In this document: piece after piece, positions 6,467-14,330 of the stretch
Position numbering within the stretch: the stretch's first letter is position 1
Layout of the letters: each line of letters opens with the position of its first letter
DNA from: an uncultured Bacteroidia bacterium
GTDB lineage: Bacteria; Bacteroidota; Bacteroidia; Bacteroidales; UBA932
NCBI GenBank assembly: GCA_902762435.1
Contig: CACWOH010000008.1
Location: 32,433-96,432, forward strand
DNA: 64,000 nt
Reading direction: 5' to 3'
Made by a program: the position numbers and the translations under genes
The notes under the pieces: model-generated
Databases searched by the model: none
The model's input: the letters and a program-made list of their open reading frames with translations, nothing else
Told to the model about the DNA's origin: nothing

Positions 6467-6997
6467 ATGTTGGGAGCAATTACCGGGGACACCATAGGCT
6501 CGGCCTATGAATTCTGCAACACAAAGGATTATAACTTCACGCTCTTCCTCTCCGAGAGTGCCTATACTGACGACAGCGTCATGACGATGGCGGTGGCTCA
6601 GTGGCTGTTGGCGGATCCCCGGCACACCCACAAGAAGCTCGAGGAGACAATGGTAGAATTTGCGAAGGATTATCCCAGTCCGATGGGTGGGTATGGAACC
6701 GGGTTCTATCGCTGGTTATTCTTCCCGAAAGAGTTGTCCGCCTTCGATGACAGGTACGGCCCCCTCCCCTACAGATCCTCCTCCGGACGCCATCCATACG
6801 GTTCGTGGGGCAACGGCTCTGCGATGCGCGTGAGTGCTGTCGGCTGGTTCTTCGACACGCTGGAGGAGACCGAGCGAGTAGCGAAGATTTCGGCGGAGAT
6901 TACCCATAACCACCCGGAAGGAATCAAGGGTGCGCAGGCGACGGCTGCGGCCATTTTCCTCGCACGTACAGGTAAGCCCGGGCGCTCACCGGGCTGA
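6467..6997 (+). pseudogene. ADP-ribosylglycohydrolase family protein, 3' truncated
   Basis: The first ~165 residues are a typical ADP-ribosylglycohydrolase N-terminal half: MLGAITGDTIGSAYE, the acidic metal motif YTDDSVMTMAVA, WGNGSAMRVSAVGW and ITHNHPEGIKGAQATA. These enzymes remove ADP-ribose from proteins or small molecules with two Mg2+ ions. Full-length relatives have about 250-300 residues and a second metal motif near the C terminus, which is missing. Homology breaks off at about 6965, then TGA (6995-6997), and the same frame continues into phage tail sequence. It is probably non-functional. It follows the editing gene by 25 bases, so it was once in the same transcript. Confidence 0.8.
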
Positions 6998-7201
6998 GCA
7001 GCCCAGGAGGTGCGTGAGCAGGGAGCGTGGGAGCGGACGAGGCTGCTGGCCACCTTCGCAGTGCAGCCCTACTCGAAGAAGAAACTCCAGCCGAAAGATC
7101 TGCTGGTCTTCCCTTGGGAGAAGCCGGAAAAGAAAAACGCCGCAGCCTCGGAAAGGAGCACGGCGGAAAGGTTCAAGGAGTTGACGGAGAAGTTCAAGTA
7201 A
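6998..7201 (+). pseudogene. Phage tail assembly chaperone-like fragment
   Basis: Directly after the TGA that closes the ADP-ribosylglycohydrolase frame, the same frame encodes REQGAWERTRLLATFAVQP, then KKKLQPKDLLVFPWE and a Lys/Glu-rich tail ending in TAA at 7201. The WERTR...QPKDLLxFPWE layout is that of small tail assembly chaperone-type proteins encoded just before tape-measure genes in Bacteroidota phages. The N-terminal part is missing. Confidence 0.5.
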
Positions 7202-7378
7202 TCACCAAAGCCCCGTATGCCAAGGGCCGTCGCCAATGTTCTTGTCACTTTTATCCGCAAGGTGATTGATAATAATGAACAATGAGACGGCGCCGAGCAG
7301 AATAACGAAACCCAACGCGGGGACGAGGAATTGCTCCGCGAAAGTTGAAAGTCTCATTATTAGAACCAACAGTGTCAT
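7202..7378 (-). CDS. Small single-span membrane protein, unknown
   Basis: A 58-residue frame begins at ATG 7378-7376, seven bases after AAAGGAG, an unusually good Shine-Dalgarno for this genome. It has one strong membrane segment (FLVPALGFVILLGAVSLFII) followed by a polar tail, NHLADKSDKNIGDGPWH. I do not recognise a family. It lies on the opposite strand between two phage gene fragments and may be phage- or element-derived cargo. It could be a chance frame, but the ribosome-binding site and composition argue for a gene. Confidence 0.45.
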   Translation of the reverse strand: MTLLVLIMRLSTFAEQFLVPALGFVILLGAVSLFIIINHLADKSDKNIGDGPWHTGLW

Positions 7379-7408
7379 ATACACTCCTTTTACAAAAATT
7401 GAACCAAA

Positions 7409-7657
7409 GTGGCTAATTCAACGATCTCCATAACTTTCAAGATTGACGACAAGGACCATTCGTTTCAGGTTCTCTCCAAGGATGCCGCCGGGTTTCGTCA
7501 GATGCTTTCGAAAACTATTACGGAGGCGGATAACTTGCGGAAGAGCGTGCTGAAATGGTCAAACGCCGCCAATGCGTCGCGGGCCTTTGGTGATGTCATC
7601 AATCAGCTTCAAAGCACTTTCAAAGGCCTGACCGATGCGTACGCTGTCCGAGGATAA
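7409..7657 (+). pseudogene. Phage tail tape-measure protein, N-terminal fragment
   Basis: An 82-residue frame starting at GTG. The opening NSTISITFKIDDKDHSFQVL, the segment with LSKTITEADNLRKS and LQSTFKGLTDAYAV match the N terminus of tape-measure proteins of Bacteroidota siphophages, normally 800-2000 residues long. The frame stops after DAYAVRG, so more than 90% is lost. It directly follows the chaperone-like fragment, in the normal order of phage tail genes, and is evidence of a decayed prophage. Confidence 0.55.
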
Positions 7658-7811
7658 TGTCGAGGAGGTATCTATCCCGCTGGAAATGGCCAACGGCTTC
7701 GGCTTCAACAAGACGAATGTCATCAATATCAGGATGGACAAGATGAAGTACATCAACGGGAAAGACTTCTATGCTCCTTTCGTTCCCATCATTATTCCCG
7801 TCAACCCTTAA
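7635..7811 (+). pseudogene. C-terminal fragment of an unknown protein
   Basis: A 58-codon frame overlapping the tape-measure fragment in another phase: IPLEMANGFGFNKTNVINI, then MDKMKYINGKDFYAPFVPI ending in TAA at 7811. It reads as compact, real protein sequence without signal or membrane segment. I cannot name the family. The junction with the phage fragment near 7650 looks like a recombination point. Confidence 0.35.
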
Positions 7812-7994
7812 TGAACGACAAGATCACGAAAGCAGACGCATTTATTTTACAGTTTCGGTAAAGATAATAAAAGTTTGGAAAGGAATACGTTTCTCTTCAA
7901 ATAAAGTTTTACCACGATTCCGCTCTTTTTTCTTCCCGTTTTATTTACTATCTTGCGGGATAATTCGGGCACTCCGCCCGAGCGTGCACCACTT

Positions 7995-9377
7995 ATGAAA
8001 AGAATCCTGTCCCTCTCCCTGCTGATGGCCCTGTGCCTCAGCCTCGGCGCCCAGCAGCAGCGGCCCATCGTCCGCCTGCTCGCCGAAAATCCCGACCGGG
8101 CCACCAACAACATGCACTCCTACGAGTTCGACCCGATCGTGGACACGCCCGCCCCGAAGGGCTTCAAGCCTTTCTACATCTCGCACTACGGCCGCCACGG
8201 CTCCCGCTACGAGCAGAACTCCACCTTCGCCCGCAACGCCCAGGGGGCATTCTACGTGCTGGATTCCCTCGGGCTGCTGACCGATGCCGGTAAGGCGCTC
8301 CGCGCCGACGTGGAAGCGGTCGTGGAGGCCCACAAGGGCATGGAGGGGTCCCTGACCCCGCGCGGCGCCCGGGAGCACCGGATGCTGGCCGCCCGGATGT
8401 TCGATCGATACCCGTCCGTGTTCAAGGACAAGTCCCGCAAGGAGGTGAACAGCTTCTCCAGCACCAATTTCCGCTGCATCATGAGCATGTGCAACTTCGC
8501 CAACAGTCTCCAGCAGAAGTTCCCCTCCGGCGAGTTCACCTTCACCAGCGCGGAAAGGTTCATGAGCTACATCAACCCGAGTCTGAACGTACGCAGACCC
8601 GGCCAGCCCGCCCCGCAGCGACCCGCCCTTCCTCCGGGAGGCTTCCCGGGCATGGGCGGCCGACCCACCGAGCAGCGTCCCGCCTACGCGCCGGCTCCCG
8701 GCGTTCCGGGCTATGACTTCTCGCGTTTCCTGCGCCCGCTGTTCACCGACATGGGCGCCGCGATGCGGGTGCTGGGCAATCCCGAGCCGTTCGTCCGCGC
8801 CATCTTCACCACCGCCGGCCTGTGCCAGCTGATCGACTTCATGGGCATCGACATCTACCACCGTTTCACCCCCGAAGAACTTGCCTACCTGTGGGTTGAC
8901 GGCAACAACAACATCTACCGGATGTGGGCCGGCTCCACCGAGAACGGCGATGTGATCCGCTACGCCATCCGCCCGCTGCTGATGGACTTCGTGGAGAAGG
9001 CCGACGCCGCCCTGCAGCCGGACAGCCACCGCGCGGCCGACCTCCGCTTCGGCCACGACACTTCGATCCTGCCGCTGTTCGCCCTGCTCGGCATCGACGA
9101 CCCGCAGCACCGCAACTTCTCTTTCCGGGAGGCCTCCCAGCACGACTGGTACGCCTTCTTCCAGGTCCCGATGGCCACCAACTGCCAGATGATCTTCTAC
9201 CGCAACAAGAAGGGAGAAGTCCTGACCAAGGTCCTCTACAATGAGAAAGAGGTCCTCCTGCCCGGCATCGAACCCGTCTCCGGCCCTTACTACCGCTGGC
9301 CCGAGCTCAAGGCCCATTTCATCGCGCTGTGCGAGAAGGCTGCCGAGCCCTGGACGCGTGCCGGAATCGCAAATTAG
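7995..9377 (+). CDS. Secreted histidine phosphatase (acid phosphatase / InsP6 phosphatase-like)
   Basis: A 460-residue clade-2 histidine phosphatase with signal peptide (MKRILSLSLLMALCLSLGAQ). The catalytic motif is SHYGRHGSRYE (RHGxR, His about 61) and the distal HD motif is in FGHDTSILPLFALLG. The family removes phosphate from phytate, multiple inositol polyphosphates or other phosphomonoesters in the periplasm or outside the cell. A proline-rich insertion (about 205-245, with RPGQPAPQRPALPPGG) separates the halves. ATG 7995 was chosen over an upstream in-frame ATG (7953) because it starts the signal peptide. It stands alone downstream of the phage graveyard. The exact substrate is not visible. 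Confidence 0.85.
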   Translation: MKRILSLSLLMALCLSLGAQQQRPIVRLLAENPDRATNNMHSYEFDPIVDTPAPKGFKPFYISHYGRHGSRYEQNSTFARNAQGAFYVLDSLGLLTDAGKALRADVEAVVEAHKGMEGSLTPRGAREHRMLAARMFDRYPSVFKDKSRKEVNSFSSTNFRCIMSMCNFANSLQQKFPSGEFTFTSAERFMSYINPSLNVRRPGQPAPQRPALPPGGFPGMGGRPTEQRPAYAPAPGVPGYDFSRFLRPLFTDMGAAMRVLGNPEPFVRAIFTTAGLCQLIDFMGIDIYHRFTPEELAYLWVDGNNNIYRMWAGSTENGDVIRYAIRPLLMDFVEKADAALQPDSHRAADLRFGHDTSILPLFALLGIDDPQHRNFSFREASQHDWYAFFQVPMATNCQMIFYRNKKGEVLTKVLYNEKEVLLPGIEPVSGPYYRWPELKAHFIALCEKAAEPWTRAGIAN

Positions 9378-9397
9378 GAAATCCGGTAATTAACCAT

Positions 9398-9405
9398 TAT
9401 CTTTG
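9398..9405 (+). promoter_or_regulatory. -7 promoter element (TATCTTTG) of the mmd operon
   Basis: A perfect TAnnTTTG box lies 23 bases before the mmdA start. No TTTG is seen at the -33 position. Confidence 0.5.
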
Positions 9406-9428
9406 TTTGATTTTTCGCTTTACACCAT

Positions 9429-10991
9429 ATGAGCATCCAGCAAGACAAAATCCGGGAACTGGTCGAGCGGCGCGCGAATGCCAGGCTTGGCGGCGGGCAG
9501 AAACGCATCGACGACCAGCACAAGAAAGGCAAACTCACCGCGCGTGAGCGTCTCGCCCTGCTGCTTGACCCGGGCAGCTTTGAAGAATTCGACATGTTCG
9601 TGCAGCACCGCTGCACCAATTTCGGGATGGACGCAAGCCATCCGGACGGCGACGGCGTTGTCACCGGACAGGGCACCATCGACGGCAGGACGGTCTTCGT
9701 CTTCGCACAGGACTTCACCGTGAACGGCGGGTCGCTGAGCAAGACGATGTCCGAGAAGATCTGCAAGGTGATGGACATGGCCGTCCGCGTGGGCGCGCCG
9801 GTGATCGGCCTCAACGATTCGGGCGGCGCCCGCATCCAGGAGGGCATCGATTCACTGGCCGGCTTCGGCGAGATCTTCGAGCGCAACATCCTCGCCAGCG
9901 GCGTTGTGCCCCAGATCAGCGGCATCTTCGGCCCCTGCGCGGGCGGTGCGGTGTACTCCCCCGCCCTGACGGACTTCACCCTGATGGTCCAGAACACCTC
10001 CTACATGTTCCTCACGGGTCCGGCCGTCGTCAAGGCCGTCACCGGCGAGGAAGTGGACCAGGAGAACCTCGGCGGCGCCTCCGTGCACGCCTCCAAGTCC
10101 GGCGTGGCGCACTTCAGCGCCCCGTCCGAGCAGGAAGGCATCGAGACGATCAAGAAGCTCCTCTCTTTCCTGCCCCAGAACAACCTCGAGTCGGCACCCG
10201 TGCGCGAGACCGCCGACCCGGTGAACCGGGCGGACGACCTGCTCAACGACATCGTTCCCGACAACCCCAACAAGTCCTACGACATGTACGGCGTCATCCA
10301 CAGCATCGTGGACGACGGCGAGTTCTTCGAGGTCCACAAGGACTTCGCGAAGAACATCATCGTCGGCTTCGCCCATATGGGCGGACGAAGCGTGGGCGTC
10401 GTGGCCAACCAGCCGGGTGTGCTCGCCGGCGTGCTGGACATCAACGCCTCCCGCAAGGCCGCGCGCTTCGTGCGCTTCTGCGACGCGTTCAACATCCCGC
10501 TCGTGACCCTCGTTGACGTCCCGGGCTTCCTGCCGGGCACCCAGCAGGAGTACGGCGCCATCATCACCAACGGCGCGAAGCTCCTCTACGCCTACGGCGA
10601 GGCCACCGTCCCCAAGGTCACCGTGACCCTCCGCAAGAGCTACGGCGGCGCGCACATCGTGATGAGCTGCAAGCAGCTCCGGGGCGACGTCAACTACGCC
10701 TGGCCCACCTCCGAGATCGCCGTGATGGGCGCCGACGGAGCCGTGGACATCCTCTATGGCAAGGAACTCAAGGCCGAGACGGATTCCGCCAAGAAGGCGG
10801 AGATCGCCGACGCGCGCAAAAAGGAATACAACGACCTCTTCTGCAACCCTTACCAGGCCGCGCAGAAGGGCTATATCGAAGACGTCATCGAGCCGCGCAA
10901 CACCCGCTTCCGCGTGATCCGCGCCCTCGCCGCACTCGAAGGCAAACGCCAGGAAATCCCCGCGAAGAAACATGACAACCTTCCTTTATAA
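9429..10991 (+). CDS. mmdA: Methylmalonyl-CoA decarboxylase, carboxyltransferase alpha subunit
   Basis: A 520-residue acyl-CoA carboxyltransferase (PccB-like). It transfers CO2 from (methyl)malonyl-CoA to the biotin of the carrier encoded two genes downstream; the beta subunit then releases CO2 and pumps Na+. Crotonase-like halves contain [20 protein letters not shown] and [20 protein letters not shown] (first oxyanion loop), and [18 protein letters not shown] with [15 protein letters not shown] (second). The operon with OadG-, BCCP- and OadB-like genes identifies the decarboxylase rather than an ATP-dependent carboxylase, since no biotin carboxylase is encoded. The family is used for succinate-to-propionate fermentation. 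Confidence 0.9.
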   Translation: MSIQQDKIRELVERRANARLGGGQKRIDDQHKKGKLTARERLALLLDPGSFEEFDMFVQHRCTNFGMDASHPDGDGVVTGQGTIDGRTVFVFAQDFTVNGGSLSKTMSEKICKVMDMAVRVGAPVIGLNDSGGARIQEGIDSLAGFGEIFERNILASGVVPQISGIFGPCAGGAVYSPALTDFTLMVQNTSYMFLTGPAVVKAVTGEEVDQENLGGASVHASKSGVAHFSAPSEQEGIETIKKLLSFLPQNNLESAPVRETADPVNRADDLLNDIVPDNPNKSYDMYGVIHSIVDDGEFFEVHKDFAKNIIVGFAHMGGRSVGVVANQPGVLAGVLDINASRKAARFVRFCDAFNIPLVTLVDVPGFLPGTQQEYGAIITNGAKLLYAYGEATVPKVTVTLRKSYGGAHIVMSCKQLRGDVNYAWPTSEIAVMGADGAVDILYGKELKAETDSAKKAEIADARKKEYNDLFCNPYQAAQKGYIEDVIEPRNTRFRVIRALAALEGKRQEIPAKKHDNLPL

Positions 10992-11388
10992 TCTCCTGCC
11001 GCTGACCGCCGGCGGAGACAGGATGGCAGAGATCGATCCGCACGGCTGGACCCTCACGCTCATCAGCGTCAGCGTGGTCTTCGCGGCGCTGATCGTCCTC
11101 TACTTCATATACAACTTCTCCGGCAACATCTTCTCCGGCAAGTACAAGCGCGCCCCCAAGCCCAAGAAGGCGAAGAAGGGAGAGCTGGACGGCGCCGTGG
11201 CGGCCGCCATCGCCCTCGCCCTGGAGGCGGAGGCGGGCGGCGAGGCCGAAGCGGCCATTGCCACGGCCCTGCACCTGTTCCTGTCCGACGCGGTCCACGA
11301 CATCGAGCCGGGCATCGTCACCATCCGGAAAGCCTCCTCGGCCTGGGATGACAAGCAGTTGAATTTCAGAAAATTACCCAGAAAATGA
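10972..11388 (+). CDS. mmdD: OadG-type membrane subunit of the decarboxylase
   Basis: A 138-residue OadG/MmdD-like protein that anchors the carboxyltransferase and biotin carrier to the membrane pump. One transmembrane helix ([20 protein letters not shown], about 29-48) is followed by a basic [11 protein letters not shown] stretch and an Ala/Glu-rich cytoplasmic tail. The ATG at 10972 overlaps the end of mmdA by 20 bases; a second ATG at 11023, preceded by GGAG, would give a 121-residue protein closer to the usual start (M-EIDPHGW). It overlaps the biotin carrier gene by 4 bases (ATGA), indicating translational coupling. Confidence 0.8.
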   Translation: MTTFLYNLLPLTAGGDRMAEIDPHGWTLTLISVSVVFAALIVLYFIYNFSGNIFSGKYKRAPKPKKAKKGELDGAVAAAIALALEAEAGGEAEAAIATALHLFLSDAVHDIEPGIVTIRKASSAWDDKQLNFRKLPRK

Positions 11389-11810
11389 AAGAATACAAGT
11401 TCAAGATCAACGGCAAGGAGTACAACGTAGCCGTCAACGGAATTGAAGGAAAGAACGCCGACGTTACCGTCAATGGCGTGAACTATCAGGTCGAACTCGA
11501 AAACGAGGTCTCCCCCGCCGTCGCAGCGGCCCCCGCGGCTGCCGCGCCTGCGGCCCAGGCGGCCCCGGCTGCCGCCGCCCCGAAGCCGGCCGGCGCAGGC
11601 AAGAAGATCGAAAGCCCGCTTCCGGGCGTCATCGTCTCCGTGGACGTGAAGGAAGGCCAGGCCGTCAAGCGCGGCCAGAAGGTCGCCGTCATCGAGGCGA
11701 TGAAGATGGAGAACGAAATCCTCGCCGAGTGCGACGGCACCATCACCGCCGTCCACGTCAAGCAAGGCGATTCCGTACTCGAAGGCGCTGACATCGTAAC
11801 GATCGGTTGA
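11385..11810 (+). CDS. mmdC: Biotin carboxyl carrier protein of the decarboxylase (gamma)
   Basis: A 141-residue carrier. The N-terminal ~40 residues form a small beta domain ([18 protein letters not shown]), then an Ala/Pro linker (about 42-75) and a biotinyl domain with the EAMKMEN motif, whose Lys is the biotin site. The carrier shuttles carboxyl groups between MmdA and the membrane beta subunit. Its TGA overlaps the next ATG by one base (TGATG), so all four genes are translationally coupled. Confidence 0.9.
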   Translation: MKEYKFKINGKEYNVAVNGIEGKNADVTVNGVNYQVELENEVSPAVAAAPAAAAPAAQAAPAAAAPKPAGAGKKIESPLPGVIVSVDVKEGQAVKRGQKVAVIEAMKMENEILAECDGTITAVHVKQGDSVLEGADIVTIG

Positions 11811-12970
11811 TGGAAAACATAATCAACAGCCTACAGCAGTTCTGGCAGTTCACGGGTTTCGCGAACTGCACTTGGCAGCACCTGCTGATGATCTGCATCG
11901 GCCTGATCTTCATCACCCTGGGTATTGTCAAGCACTGGGAACCGCTGCTGCTCGTACCGATCGGATTCGGTATGATCATAGGCAACATCCCCCTGTTCTT
12001 CGACCCGGTCACCGGCGTCGGCCTCAAGATCGGCATCTATGAGGAGAACTCCGTGCTGAACATCCTCTACCACGGCGTGAAGAACGGCTGGTACCCGCCC
12101 TTGATATTCCTGGGCATCGGCGCCATGACGGACTTCTCCGCCCTGATCTCGCAGCCGCGCCTGATCCTGATCGGCGCCGCCGCGCAGATGGGTATCTTCG
12201 GCGCCTACCTGCTGTCGCTGCTGCTCGGCTTCGCCCCCAATGAGGCGGGTGCCATCGGCATCATCGGCGGCGCGGACGGCCCGACGGCCATCTTCCTGAG
12301 TTCCAAACTCGCGCCGGAACTGATGGGCGCCATCGCCGTGTCGGCCTATTCCTACATGGCCCTCGTGCCCGTGATCCAGAAGCCGATCATGCTGCTGCTG
12401 ACCACCAAGAAGGAGCGCTTGATCCGCATGAACAAGCCGCGCGTCGTGAGCCAGCAGGAGAAGATCATCTTCCCGATCATCGGCTTCCTCTGCACCGCGT
12501 TCATCGTCCCGTCCGGCCTGCCGCTGCTGGGCATGCTCTTCTTCGGCAACCTCCTGAAGGAGAGCGGCGTCACCAAGCGCCTCGCCGTCACGGCCAGCGG
12601 TCCGCTGATCGACGTGGTCACCACGCTCATCGGTATCACCGTGGGCGCCTCCACCCAGGCGGACGTGTTCCTGACCGGCCGTTCGGCCCTCATCTTCGGC
12701 CTCGGCCTGGCGTCCTTCGTGATCGCCACCACCTTCGGCGTGCTCTTCGCGAAATTCATGAACCTCTTCCTCAAGGAAGGCAAGAAGATCAACCCGCTCA
12801 TCGGCAACGCCGGCGTGTCCGCCGTTCCCGATGCGGCCCGCGTGTCCGAACAGGTGGGTCTCGAGGCGGATCCGTCCAACCACCTGCTGACCCACGCCAT
12901 GGCCCCGAACGTGGCCGGCGTGATCGGCTCCGCGGTGGCCGCGGGTATCCTGCTGGGCTTCCTCGGATAG
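11810..12970 (+). CDS. mmdB: Na+-transporting decarboxylase beta subunit (OadB/MmdB)
   Basis: A 386-residue integral membrane protein that decarboxylates carboxybiotin and couples this to Na+ export. About nine to eleven hydrophobic segments are visible. Key motifs are GLGIGAMTDFSAL-like DF region (GAMTDFSALI), GIIGGADGPTAIFLSSKLAP with the essential Asp of the GGADGPT re-entrant loop, and SAYSYMALVPVIQKPIM. The ATG at 11810 overlaps the carrier stop. A terminator follows at 12995. Confidence 0.92.
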   Translation: MENIINSLQQFWQFTGFANCTWQHLLMICIGLIFITLGIVKHWEPLLLVPIGFGMIIGNIPLFFDPVTGVGLKIGIYEENSVLNILYHGVKNGWYPPLIFLGIGAMTDFSALISQPRLILIGAAAQMGIFGAYLLSLLLGFAPNEAGAIGIIGGADGPTAIFLSSKLAPELMGAIAVSAYSYMALVPVIQKPIMLLLTTKKERLIRMNKPRVVSQQEKIIFPIIGFLCTAFIVPSGLPLLGMLFFGNLLKESGVTKRLAVTASGPLIDVVTTLIGITVGASTQADVFLTGRSALIFGLGLASFVIATTFGVLFAKFMNLFLKEGKKINPLIGNAGVSAVPDAARVSEQVGLEADPSNHLLTHAMAPNVAGVIGSAVAAGILLGFLG

Positions 12971-12994
12971 GGCATCGCATTTCTACGCATCTTC

Positions 12995-13030
12995 CGAACC
13001 GGCTTTTCTCGCAGAAAAGTCGGTTTTTCT
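12995..13030 (+). terminator. Terminator of the decarboxylase operon
   Basis: AACCGGCTTTTCT pairs with AGAAAAGTCGGTT (small internal mismatch), followed by TTTTTCTTT. The T tract overlaps the -33 box of the next operon. Confidence 0.75.
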
Positions 13031-13060
13031 TTGTCTTTTCGCAGTTTTTTTATAGATTTG
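13030..13060 (+). promoter_or_regulatory. Promoter of the V-ATPase operon
   Basis: TTTG (13030-13033), exactly 19 bases, TAGATTTG (13053-13060): a full match to the Bacteroidetes consensus. The first start codon is 50 bases downstream. Confidence 0.8.
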
Positions 13061-13109
13061 TAAGGATTGACGACCCCGTCCGTAACCGACTAATAACTAC
13101 TGCTACAAT

Positions 13110-13715
13110 ATGTCCAACAAATTACAGGAACTTACCGAGAAGCTCTACAATGAAGGGCTCTCCAAAGGCAAAGAAGAAGGAAAACTGTTGCTTGCCCGTG
13201 CTCGCGACGAAGCCGACCGCATCATCGCGGACGCGCGCAGCCAGGCGGCCAACATTGTTTCCGACGCCGAAAAACAGGCCGCCGACCTCAAGGAAAAGAC
13301 GGCCTCGGATCTCAAGATGGCCTCGGCCCAGTGCCTCCAGGCTACCAAGAAAGACATCGAGAACCTGCTCGTGAACGCCATCGGAGCAGCCCCGGTGGAA
13401 AAGGAACTTTCCGACCCCGACTTCCTCAAGAAGATCATCGAGGCGGTGGCAACGCGCTTCAGCGCGGAGCAGCCCGGAGACCTTTCCCTGCTGCTGCCCG
13501 TCTCCCTCAAGGACAAGTTGGAACCCTGGGTGGAAGGAGAACTCCGCAAGAAGCTCGGAAGCGGCCTCAAGGCCGACTTCACCAAGAAGATCGCCGGCGG
13601 TTTCACCATCGGCCCGAAGGATGGCGGCTGGTTCGTCAGCATGACGGACGAGACCTTCAGCAAACTGCTCGCCGAATATCTCCGTCCCGTTACCCGCAAG
13701 CTCCTCTTCGGCTAG
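13110..13715 (+). CDS. atpE: V-type ATP synthase subunit E
   Basis: A 201-residue peripheral-stalk subunit linking the catalytic head to subunit I. The first ~100 residues are a charged, Ala-rich coiled coil (RARDEADRIIADARSQAANI), typical of subunit E, followed by a compact C-terminal domain with GLKADFTKKIAGGFTIGP. It opens the E-DUF2764-A-B-D-I-K operon. The partner subunit G/H is not encoded in the operon, as in other bacterial V-ATPases of this type. Confidence 0.88.
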   Translation: MSNKLQELTEKLYNEGLSKGKEEGKLLLARARDEADRIIADARSQAANIVSDAEKQAADLKEKTASDLKMASAQCLQATKKDIENLLVNAIGAAPVEKELSDPDFLKKIIEAVATRFSAEQPGDLSLLLPVSLKDKLEPWVEGELRKKLGSGLKADFTKKIAGGFTIGPKDGGWFVSMTDETFSKLLAEYLRPVTRKLLFG

Positions 13716-13718
13716 GCG

Positions 13719-14330
13719 ATGAACAATTACGAATACATCGTCGCCAGTCTGCCCGTTCTCCGGTTGGACGACCTGAAGGCCGGCAAAGGTCTGGCGGAGA
13801 AGCTGCTCGGAGAAATCCGCAGCCAGCTCTCCGGGCGTGACAACGCCCTGCTGGACTTCCTGCTGCTCGGCCACGACCCCGACCAGCTCAACGCGGACTT
13901 CTACAAGCGCGCCCTCGCCCACAAGAACCGTTTCCTTAAGGAATGGTTCGCTTTCGACCTGGACCTGCGCAACGCCACGGTCGCCTACCTGAACGACTCG
14001 CTGGGGCGTGAAAAGGGCCTGGACCAGATCCTGCTGGAAGGGCGCGAAGACGCGGAATTCCCCGAGCGGGCCAAGGCGGACGCCATCCTCCACGGCACAG
14101 ACATCCTGGACAGGGAGCGGGGCCTGGACGAGCTCCGCTGGCAGAAGATCGACGAAATCACCCTGATGGACTACTTCGACATCGAGGTCATCCTGGGTTT
14201 CGTCTGCAAGCTAAAGATCATCGACCGTTGGCTCCAGCTCGACCCTGAATCCGGCCGGGCGATGTTCCGCAAACTGGTCGAGGACATCCGTTCCACATAC
14301 GACAACAAAAAACAGAATATCACGATATGA
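13719..14330 (+). CDS. DUF2764 protein of the V-ATPase operon
   Basis: A 203-residue soluble protein starting three bases after atpE and overlapping atpA by four. The N terminus NNYEYIVASLPVLRLDD and the helical remainder are the DUF2764 pattern, found between subunits E and A in Bacteroidetes, Chlamydia and spirochaete V-ATPase operons. It is thought, from position and helical content, to replace subunit C, the missing rotor-to-membrane coupling element; that role is inference. Confidence 0.85.
   Translation: MNNYEYIVASLPVLRLDDLKAGKGLAEKLLGEIRSQLSGRDNALLDFLLLGHDPDQLNADFYKRALAHKNRFLKEWFAFDLDLRNATVAYLNDSLGREKGLDQILLEGREDAEFPERAKADAILHGTDILDRERGLDELRWQKIDEITLMDYFDIEVILGFVCKLKIIDRWLQLDPESGRAMFRKLVEDIRSTYDNKKQNITI

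Noticed and set aside
6995-6997. TGA between the glycohydrolase and the tail-chaperone fragment read as selenocysteine
   Set aside because: Homology on the two sides belongs to different protein families, so this is a junction, not recoding. No Cys is expected at that position.
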